A stretch of 27,880 nucleotides of DNA from CAYVQE01 sp964633205 (lineage in GTDB: Bacteria; Myxococcota; B64-G9): contig CAZWFN010000076.1 in the NCBI GenBank assembly GCA_964633205.1, forward strand, positions 1 to 27,880, given 5' to 3'. Below are positions 21,225 through 27,009 of this stretch, in pieces. The notes below the pieces were generated by a model. The model saw nothing but the letters and a program-made list of their open reading frames with translations, did not search any database and was not told where the DNA came from. Both the position numbers and the translations under genes were made by a program. Numbering within the stretch: position 1 is the stretch's first letter; the number at the start of each line of letters is the position of its first letter.

Positions 21225-23232
21225 TGCTCGCCTCCTGCCGGGCGCCTTGGCCGGCGCCCTGCTCGATGGTGCCTTCGGGGAAGGCCGCCACCGCTTTTTC
21301 GAGTAGATGGACCAGCCGGTGCGGCTCGTTGGCCGCCAGGCTGTGGAAACAGATGCGCTCGCCGCCCAGGCCGCTCGCCTCGAGCCACTGGTGCAGCATG
21401 TCGACGCGCCGGCGGGTGATGTCCGAACCCCACAGCGAGCGGCAGTTGTCGTGGTGGCAGCCCAGCACCACCGCGCCGCGGGCGCCCTGCTCGATGGCGT
21501 CGAGCAGGATGCGGTCGCTGATCAGCCCGGCGCAAGGCACGTCGATCAGCAGCAGATCGCGGGGCAGCGACAGCCCCAAGCGCATCGCGTTGTCGGCTGC
21601 GGCCACCGCCGACTGGTGGCAGGCGAAGCCGATGATGGGGACCCGGCCGTCCAGGGAGCGGGTGGCCTCGGCCAACACGGCGTGCATCTGGTCGAAGCGC
21701 ATGCTGCCGTGCTCCAGGGCCAGGCCGGGGCAGACGGAGGTGCAGATACCGCACTGCCAGCAGGCGGGGTCGAGCACCTGCATGCGGTGCTGGGTGCCCT
21801 CCTCGGGCTCGATGGCGCCGTGGGGGCAGACCCGCACGCAGTTGAGGCAGGCTGCGCAGTGGCCCTTGTCGTAGGCCACCTTCTCCAGCGGCAGCCGCAG
21901 GGGCTCATCGGGCAGCTGGGCGGCCAACTCGGCCACCACGGCCTGGGCTTCCAGCCGCGCCTCGGCCGGATCGCATTCGTCGTGGCAACCGCCGACGAAG
22001 AACACGCCGCGGCGCGCCGAGCCGACCGGCCGGTGGCGCACGTTGCCGCTCTGCAAAAAGCCTTCGCGGTCCAAGGGCTGCTGCAGCAGGTGGGCCAGTT
22101 GGCGGTGGGCGGCCGAGGGCCGCACCGGCTCGGGCAGCACCAGCAGATCGGCGGCCATCTCGATGGGCTTGTCCGGCAGCACGCTGTCGGTGACCCGCAC
22201 CCGCAGGCTGCCTTGGTCGACCTCCACCTCGGGTTGTTGCGTGGTGCGCAGGAAGGTGACCCCGGCCAGCCGGGCCTCGTCGTAGCGCAGCTGGCCCTGC
22301 TCGCCGTAGACCGGCATCTGGCGGGCCAGCACGTAGACCGGGCTGCCGCGGCGCGCTTGCTCGAGGGCCAGCTCGACCGCCGCCAGCCCGGCGCAGCGCC
22401 GGTCGCGGTTGTGGTGATCGAGCCAGATCACCACCGAGCCGGCGGGCGCCTCGCCGGCGTGCAATCTCTGGCTGTAGTCGCGCAGGGTGGTGACCTTGCC
22501 GCTGGCGGCCAGCTCGGGCGTCAGATCCAGCGGCAGGCTCTCGGCGTCGACCGCCACCACCAGCGCCCCGGCGCGCAGCACGTGCCGGCCGGATTCATCC
22601 ACGGTCCACAGCTTGAAGTTGCCCAGCCCGCCCTCGACGCGATCGATGTGCGCCTGGTCGATCACGGTGATGGCCGGGTGATCGAGCACCGGCTTCAGCT
22701 CGTCATCACCCAACTCGTAGTAGCAGCCGCTGGGCGGCGCGGTGCGCAACAGGGTGACCGGGTGGCCGGCGGCGGCCAGGGCGCGGGCGCTGGCCATGGC
22801 GCCGTGGTTGCCGCCCAGCACCACCACCCGCCGCTCGGCAGCCACCGCGCCGATTTGCAGCGGCGCGGCTTGCCGGGCCCGGGCCACGGCCATTCGCACC
22901 AGGCGCGCGGCGTGGGCGGTCCCGTCTTGGTCCACCGAGCGGATGGTGGCGCAGGTGATGGGCACGGCCGCAGCGCCGTTGTCGCCGCCCACCCATTCGG
23001 GCAGCCGGTCGGCCGATCGGGCCGAGGCGCAGACGACCACCCGCGACAGCGATTGCTCGCGACACAGCGCGTCGATGCGGCTGGCCGCCGCGGCGTCGCT
23101 CCAGCTCGGTGCGCTGAATAGCTGCAGGTCTTCGGCGCCGTTCAGCTCCGCCGCCAGCGACTCCTCGCTCAGCAGCTCGGCCAGAAACGCATCGCCGGTC
23201 TCCAACAAAACGCCGATCTTTTCTCCACTCAT
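21217..23232 (-). CDS. QmoB-like HdrA/MvhD fusion electron-transfer protein
   Basis: A 671-residue HdrA-type protein with a C-terminal MvhD domain, the layout of QmoB. The N-terminal third is followed by a Rossmann-like segment VVVLGGNHGAMASA (136-149), in which the usual GGG-x2-G reads GGNHGA, so FAD binding may be altered. Two ferredoxin clusters are at C459-x2-C462-x2-C465-x3-C469 and C491-x2-C494-x2-C497-x3-C501. The MvhD-like end (from about 533) has C538, C567, C592 and C597 (GCHHDNC). The second Cys of the usual first CxxC-like pair is absent. It would pass electrons between the QmoA-like flavoprotein and the HdrD-like subunit. Start ATG at 23232, 4 nt after the QmoA-like stop. No hydrogenase or formate dehydrogenase is adjacent. 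Confidence 0.88.
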   Translation of the reverse strand: MSGEKIGVLLETGDAFLAELLSEESLAAELNGAEDLQLFSAPSWSDAAAASRIDALCREQSLSRVVVCASARSADRLPEWVGGDNGAAAVPITCATIRSVDQDGTAHAARLVRMAVARARQAAPLQIGAVAAERRVVVLGGNHGAMASARALAAAGHPVTLLRTAPPSGCYYELGDDELKPVLDHPAITVIDQAHIDRVEGGLGNFKLWTVDESGRHVLRAGALVVAVDAESLPLDLTPELAASGKVTTLRDYSQRLHAGEAPAGSVVIWLDHHNRDRRCAGLAAVELALEQARRGSPVYVLARQMPVYGEQGQLRYDEARLAGVTFLRTTQQPEVEVDQGSLRVRVTDSVLPDKPIEMAADLLVLPEPVRPSAAHRQLAHLLQQPLDREGFLQSGNVRHRPVGSARRGVFFVGGCHDECDPAEARLEAQAVVAELAAQLPDEPLRLPLEKVAYDKGHCAACLNCVRVCPHGAIEPEEGTQHRMQVLDPACWQCGICTSVCPGLALEHGSMRFDQMHAVLAEATRSLDGRVPIIGFACHQSAVAAADNAMRLGLSLPRDLLLIDVPCAGLISDRILLDAIEQGARGAVVLGCHHDNCRSLWGSDITRRRVDMLHQWLEASGLGGERICFHSLAANEPHRLVHLLEKAVAAFPEGTIEQGAGQGARQEASNG

Positions 23233-23236
23233 GGTT

Positions 23237-24394
23237 CTATGCTCCCGCGGCGGTCCGCTGGCTGGACTCGGTCCGTTGTGAGGGGCCGCGTTCGGCCTCG
23301 TCGCGGTACAGGTGACCGGCGGCCATGGCGGCCGCCGCCAGGCCGGTGCGGCACGAGCCCTGGATGTCGGTCGGGCCGGCGCAGGCGCCGGCCATGAACA
23401 AACCGGGCTGCTCGGTCATGGTGGCTCCGTCCGGACTGTGGGCCAAAAAGCCGAACTCGTTCTGCGCCAGTCCGAAGCGTTCGGCCAGCTCGCCCTGCGC
23501 CGCGCCGGGGGCCAATCCGGTGGCCAGCACGATGCGGTCGAAGGCGAAGGCCTCGGCCTTTTCGGCCCCCTGGCGGATGGCGTGCACCACCGCCTTGTCC
23601 GCCAGCTCCTCGGTGCCGTAGCACACCTCGGCCGGTACGCCCTGGATGAACTCGACCCGATCGCGCGCCTGGCGGTAGAAGGTCTCGAACTCCTTGCTCA
23701 TGATCTGCAGGTCGATGTAGAAGACCGTCACCTCGGTCGCGGGGCGCAGATGCAGCAGCCGGTTGACCAGCCGGATGGTGGCCCGGCAGCAGAACTGCGA
23801 GCAGTACTCGCGGCCCTGCTGGCGGTCGCGCGAACCCACGCACTGGATGAAGGCCAGCCGCGGCTTCTCGATGGCGGAGGGCAGGAAGGCCTCCAGGTCA
23901 TCCTGGGCCAGGGCGTGATCCAGCTCGCGGATGGTGCGGACCTGATCGAAGCGACCGTAGCCCAACAGCAGATCCGCGGACGGATCGTAGACCGAGAACC
24001 CGGTGGCCAGAATGGTGGCCGCGGCCCGTAGCTGGCGGGGTGCGTCCAGCCCGGGGGCCGCCGCGTCATCTTCGCTCTGCGCTTCGTCCGCGACCGGCTC
24101 CAGCGCCAGGGTGCGGCCCGCGGCATCGATGTCTACCTGCGCCACCTGGGCGTTGGCCAGCACCTCGATGTGCGGATGCGACAGGCTGCGCCGGATCAGA
24201 TCCTGGACCAGGCAGGCCGAGCAGCGGGCGCACTCGTCGGTGGCCATGCAGGCCCACTCGGCCGCGTGGCCTCCCAGGCGGCGCGAGCGCTCGATGAGGG
24301 TGACGTCGATTCCCCGGTCGGCCAGGGCGGTGGCGGCGGTCAGCCCGGCCACTCCGCCGCCGACGATCGCGACGTGCTTGTGGCTATCCTCCAT
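23237..24394 (-). CDS. QmoA-like (HdrA-family) flavoprotein
   Basis: A 385-residue HdrA-family flavoprotein. An intact FAD motif IVGGGVAGLTAATALA (10-25) and acidic ribose-binding IER are present. A cysteine set C49-x5-C55-x2-C58-x2-C61 could ligate a [4Fe-4S] cluster. The HdrA-typical QCVGSRD and YCSQFCC cysteines follow. The C-terminal GLFMAGACAGPTDIQGS is the second FAD-contacting motif. Its size is that of QmoA rather than full HdrA. A GAGGTG ribosome site lies 6-8 nt before the ATG, 7 nt after the stop of the HTH gene. In sulfate reducers QmoA partners with QmoB and membrane QmoC. No QmoC or AprAB is present here, which suggests a soluble complex with another electron donor. Confidence 0.9.
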   Translation of the reverse strand: MEDSHKHVAIVGGGVAGLTAATALADRGIDVTLIERSRRLGGHAAEWACMATDECARCSACLVQDLIRRSLSHPHIEVLANAQVAQVDIDAAGRTLALEPVADEAQSEDDAAAPGLDAPRQLRAAATILATGFSVYDPSADLLLGYGRFDQVRTIRELDHALAQDDLEAFLPSAIEKPRLAFIQCVGSRDRQQGREYCSQFCCRATIRLVNRLLHLRPATEVTVFYIDLQIMSKEFETFYRQARDRVEFIQGVPAEVCYGTEELADKAVVHAIRQGAEKAEAFAFDRIVLATGLAPGAAQGELAERFGLAQNEFGFLAHSPDGATMTEQPGLFMAGACAGPTDIQGSCRTGLAAAAMAAGHLYRDEAERGPSQRTESSQRTAAGA

Positions 24395-24401
24395 CTCGAA
24401 C

Positions 24402-24821
24402 TCACCTCTCCCTTTCCGGGCTCGATCCGGGATCGGCCCAGCGTCGGTAGTACGCGCAATCCTCGCAGCGCTCGCGCGGAGCGCTGGCGTCCGGGCGCAT
24501 GCCCATCAGCTTGAAGCAGTCGCGCACACCCAGATACTTCACCAGGCAGCCCGCGCAAGCGGCCGGCGGCTGGCCGTCGGCCCCGGCGTGGAACTGCCAG
24601 CACATCGGGCGCACATCGGCCGGATCGGCCAGCAGCTCGGTGCTCATGCCCTGAGCGCGCATGAAGGAGCGCAGATCGCGGCGCAGGATGCGGTACTGGC
24701 CGCCAGCGGTGCGCTGCGCGGGCAGCCGACCGGCCTTGATCCAGTTGACGATGGTGTCCGCGGTCACCAGGCAGCAGCGGGCGGCCTGGCCGGTGGTCAT
24801 GGCCAGCCGCTGGTCAGCCAT
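24402..24821 (-). CDS. Excisionase/MerR-type HTH protein with cysteine-rich C-terminus
   Basis: A 139-residue putative regulator. Residues 8-55 form a MerR/excisionase-like winged HTH (MTTGQAARCCLVTADTIVNW, then IKAGRLPAQRTAGGQYRI). The C-terminal half holds C74 (MCWQFH), C89-x2-C92, C102 and C119-x2-C122, enough to bind zinc or an Fe-S cluster. It is the first gene of the Qmo/Hdr-like operon, 7 nt before the flavoprotein gene, and lies directly downstream of a cluster of ACTGT/ACAGT sites. I infer a metal- or redox-responsive autoregulator. The ATG at 24821 has a weak AGG upstream. The frame continues open to 24950 (a TTG, or ATG at 24941) through AT-rich DNA, which I treat as untranslated. 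Start is moderately certain. Confidence 0.78.
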   Translation of the reverse strand: MADQRLAMTTGQAARCCLVTADTIVNWIKAGRLPAQRTAGGQYRILRRDLRSFMRAQGMSTELLADPADVRPMCWQFHAGADGQPPAACAGCLVKYLGVRDCFKLMGMRPDASAPRERCEDCAYYRRWADPGSSPERER

Positions 24822-25122
24822 GATGGACCTGGGTGGCGCTTGGTTCGCGCTTTTTTTGATTTTTCCACATTCCGTGCATTCGCCCTTTTCCGGAAACTGC
24901 TGCAGGCAAGGCCTGTGCCCAGTTGGAATATTGGCCGCCATTAGAAGCAACTACTTGTATAAAAAGAGATACACAGTCTAGACGGACAATGGGCAATGTG
25001 GCGCAACTGTCGCAACAGTCCCCACTGTCGCGCAACAGTGGCGCACAACAGTACAGTTAGGATGAGATAAATCCGGATAAAATGAGTCTAATATATGGAC
25101 GGGCCGGCAGCCGGCAGCGGCT
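24822..25122. other. AT-richer intergenic regulatory region
   Basis: A 301-bp gap between the SpmAB-like gene end and the HTH gene start. Both genes read leftward, so this is the upstream region of the Qmo/Hdr-like operon. It contrasts with its surroundings by A/T runs (T7 at 24851-24857, AT-rich 24947-24970 and 25061-25097). It contains the ACTGT/ACAGT cluster and a palindromic ATCCGGAT at 25071-25078. No clear sigma70 or -24/-12 promoter pair is convincing. No gene is supported inside it. Confidence 0.6.
24973..25057. promoter_or_regulatory. Cluster of ACTGT/ACAGT half-sites (putative operator)
   Basis: Seven copies of ACTGT or its complement ACAGT occur within about 85 bp: 24973-24977, 25006-25010, 25015-25019, 25024-25028, 25035-25039, 25048-25052 and 25053-25057. 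One pair forms a 6-bp perfect inverted repeat, CACTGT-N6-ACAGTG (25023-25040). Another is ACTGT-N4-ACAGT (25006-25019). The last two are tandem. GTGGCGCA repeats at 24998-25005 and 25038-25045. This is the layout expected of an operator for a dimeric regulator, plausibly the HTH protein encoded at 24402-24821. Confidence 0.6.
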
Positions 25123-26478
25123 TCAGATCAGCAGCCGGCAGGCCCAGACCGCGGCCAGGACGCCGGTCAGGTCGGCGATCAGGCAGGCCGGTACGGTATG
25201 GCGGGTGCGGCGGATGCCGACCACGCCGAAGTAGAGCGCCAGCACGTAGAAGGTGGTCTCGGTCGAACCCTGCATGGTGCTGACGATCTGGCCGATCAGC
25301 GAGTCCGGGCCGTGGACCTTCATGATCTCGGCGGCCATGCCGAAGGCGCCCTTGCCCGACAGCGGCCGCATCAGGGCCATGGGCAGGGACTCGGCCGGCA
25401 TGCCCACCAGGCTGGTGGCCGGCTGCAGGGCCTCGACCAGCAGCTCGACGGCGCCCGAGGCGCGCAGCATGCCGATGCCGACCATCAGCACGATGAAGTA
25501 GGGTACGAAGCGCACCACGAACTGGAAGGCCTCGCGGCCGCCCTCGACCACCGCGTCGAAGACCTTGACGCCCCGGATCAGGCCGTAGAGCACGAAGCCG
25601 GCGATCAGCAGCGCCAGCGGCCACTGGGTGATGGCCGTGCCCAGGGCCTCGGCCCAGCCCTGGTCCTGGCCGCCGGGGCCGGGACGGTCGGCCTGCAAGA
25701 CCAAGGCGTAGCCGACGGCAGCCAGCGTGCCGATCACCAGCAGCCAGCCGGTCAGCCGCACCCAGGCCGAAGGCCGCTCCGGTTCGGCGTCGAACAGCGC
25801 CTGGGCCTCGCTGACGTCCAGCCCGGCGTCCGCCGCCTCCTCGTCCGCGGCCTCGGCCGCGGCATCGCCAGCGGTCTCGTCGGCGGCCTGCTTGATGCGG
25901 AACACGGGCAGGCGCTGCAGCAGCTTGGCCGACAGGATGGCCACACAGGTCGACAGCCCGGTGGCCACGATGGAGGCCAGGATGAACGAGCCCGGCTCCT
26001 CCGAGCCCAGCGAGGAGCGCAGCGCGATCATGCCGGTGGGCAGCAGGGCCAAATTGGAGGTGTTGATGGCCAGAAACAGCACCATCGAGTTGCTGGCCAC
26101 CCCCTTGTGCCGGTTGAGCTTGTCCAGCTCGACCATGGCCTTGAGGCCGAAGGGGGTGGCGGCGTTGCCCAGCCCCAGCATGTTGGCCACGATGTTCATG
26201 ATCATCATGCTCATGGCCGGGTGCTCCGGCGGCACGTCCGGGAACAGGCGCCGGGTCAACGGGCGCAGCAGCCGCGCGAAACGACTGAGCAATCCGCCGC
26301 GCTGCAGCACCCGCATCAGCCCCAGCCAGAAGGCCATCACGCCCACCAGGCCCACCACCAGCATGACCGCCGTCTTGGCCGCCTCGGTCGAGGCGATCGA
26401 GACTTCCCCCAGCCGGCCGGTCAGCGCCCCGCAGATCAGGGCACCGACGATCATCAGGATCCAGATGGCGTTGAGCAT
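25123..26478 (-). CDS. SpmA-SpmB-like fused nucleoside-recognition (Gate) membrane protein
   Basis: A 451-residue integral membrane protein that joins an SpmA-like N-half and an SpmB-like C-half. The first half includes LNAIWILMIVGALICGALTG and the conserved ANMLGLGNAATPFGLKAM, LFLAINTSNLALLPTG. The second includes VRFVPYFIVLMVGIGMLRAS, RPLSGKGAFGM and QGSTETTFYVLALYFG. An acidic, Ala-rich cytoplasmic-looking linker (about 210-255) and several further transmembrane helices separate the halves. Spore-maturation or transport roles are reported for homologues, but in non-sporulating bacteria the function is unknown. The ATG at 26478 is preferred, with GGGAAG 8 nt upstream. An unusual 9-bp palindrome lies about 65-90 nt upstream. 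Confidence 0.87.
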   Translation of the reverse strand: MLNAIWILMIVGALICGALTGRLGEVSIASTEAAKTAVMLVVGLVGVMAFWLGLMRVLQRGGLLSRFARLLRPLTRRLFPDVPPEHPAMSMMIMNIVANMLGLGNAATPFGLKAMVELDKLNRHKGVASNSMVLFLAINTSNLALLPTGMIALRSSLGSEEPGSFILASIVATGLSTCVAILSAKLLQRLPVFRIKQAADETAGDAAAEAADEEAADAGLDVSEAQALFDAEPERPSAWVRLTGWLLVIGTLAAVGYALVLQADRPGPGGQDQGWAEALGTAITQWPLALLIAGFVLYGLIRGVKVFDAVVEGGREAFQFVVRFVPYFIVLMVGIGMLRASGAVELLVEALQPATSLVGMPAESLPMALMRPLSGKGAFGMAAEIMKVHGPDSLIGQIVSTMQGSTETTFYVLALYFGVVGIRRTRHTVPACLIADLTGVLAAVWACRLLI

Positions 26479-26542
26479 GCGCTGTCTTCCCGCCGCCGGA
26501 TTACCGCCGGCGGCCACGAGTGCCCCTTGGGTGGCACATCGT

Positions 26543-26568
26543 GTCCGCCAAGTCAAGAATTGGCGGAC
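26543..26568. promoter_or_regulatory. 9-bp palindrome upstream of the SpmAB-like gene
   Basis: GTCCGCCAA (26543-26551) and TTGGCGGAC (26560-26568) are a perfect inverted repeat with an 8-nt spacer, followed on the + strand by TGTTTT. On the - strand the spacer with the arm contains TTGACT, a good -35-like hexamer, although no matching -10 is evident. It could be an operator over the SpmAB promoter, a leader hairpin, or a terminator for + strand transcription. The evidence does not decide. Confidence 0.5.
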
Positions 26569-26677
26569 TGTTTTGGGTCGCCACGGAACGGTCCCCAGTG
26601 CCGCCGCGCCCAGCTAGAGGCAGGTGATCAGGCGCGATCCGCACAGATGGGTCGAGTTTGACGGCCTGGGGACCCGC

Positions 26678-26704
26678 TTGACCGGGTATCGCGTTCGGTA
26701 TAGT
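26678..26704 (+). promoter_or_regulatory. Candidate promoter of the XRE-HsdM unit
   Basis: TTGACC (26678-26683, 5 of 6) and TATAGT (26699-26704, 5 of 6) are separated by 15 nt, slightly shorter than the optimal 17. Transcription would start near 26711, about 38 nt before the XRE ATG. The -10 lies inside the palindrome at 26687-26714, so a bound repressor would block it. Confidence 0.5.
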
Positions 26705-26714
26705 GTTCGCGATA
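26687..26714. promoter_or_regulatory. Palindromic operator over the XRE promoter
   Basis: TATCGCG (26687-26693) and CGCGATA (26708-26714) form a perfect 7-bp inverted repeat around a 14-nt spacer containing the -10 TATAGT. GTTCG is also repeated at 26693-26697 and 26705-26709. This is typical of an autoregulated controller gene, the obvious binder being the XRE protein encoded 35 nt downstream. Confidence 0.55.
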
Positions 26715-26748
26715 ACAACTACACGCTGTGCACAGCGCCGAGAGGGTG

Positions 26749-26973
26749 ATGACGAACACCGACTTTGCAAGCCTGGTCAAAGCACTACGCGGCAAACGCG
26801 GCCTGACTCAGGAGCAGCTGGCGCGAGAGATTGGCGTGTCTTTCAGCACGGTCAACGTGTGGGAGAACGGCCGCAGGAAGCCGCAGCCATTCCTCGCGAA
26901 GAGGCTTCATGAAATGGCGAAAGAGGCCGGGATGGACCCGAAAGAGCACTCGGAGGCCGACGATGAGTCCTAG
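26749..26973 (+). CDS. Small XRE-family HTH regulator (putative R-M controller protein)
   Basis: A 74-residue protein that is almost only a lambda-repressor-type HTH. The helices are visible in LVKALRGKRGLTQEQLAREI and VSFSTVNVWENGRRKP, followed by a short acidic tail. Size and position resemble C (controller) proteins of restriction-modification systems, which set methyltransferase and nuclease expression. The HsdM gene begins 36 nt downstream. The ATG at 26749 follows GAGAGG closely. GTG codons at 26728 and 26746 are alternatives. The base composition is less GC-rich than the chromosome to the left, consistent with acquisition with the R-M locus. Controllers are usual for type II systems, so a type I setting is less common. 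Confidence 0.85.
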   Translation: MTNTDFASLVKALRGKRGLTQEQLAREIGVSFSTVNVWENGRRKPQPFLAKRLHEMAKEAGMDPKEHSEADDES

Positions 26974-27009
26974 GTCCATCCAACAGGCGGCTGAGGCGAG
27001 GAGCCGCTC

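Larger units (their letters stand above)
26479..26748. other. Divergent intergenic region between SpmAB-like and XRE genes
   Basis: A 270-bp region upstream of both divergent genes. It holds a 9-bp perfect palindrome (26543-26568), a candidate XRE promoter (26678-26704) and a 7-bp palindromic operator (26687-26714). I see no gene, tRNA or attachment-site repeat in it. Base composition drifts lower in GC towards the XRE gene. Confidence 0.6.

Noticed and set aside
19734..23121. Two long + strand frames (561 and 604 codons) opposite the Qmo/Hdr-like genes
   Set aside because: The - strand carries all Fe-S and CCG cysteine motifs in consecutive coupled genes. The + frames show only compositional bias.
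24822..24950. Upstream N-terminal extension of the HTH gene containing a CTECGK segment
   Set aside because: The codons here are far more AT-rich than the gene, no ribosome site precedes the TTG or ATG candidates, and the HTH begins normally from the ATG at 24821.
24999..25014. Sigma-54-like TGGCGC-N5-TCGCA on the + strand
   Set aside because: It deviates from the -24/-12 consensus at two important positions and points toward the 3' end of an oppositely oriented gene.
24998..25060. CRISPR-like or integration-type repeat array upstream of the HTH gene
   Set aside because: The repeat units are only 5-8 bp with irregular spacing and mixed orientation, so an operator cluster fits better than a CRISPR or attachment site.
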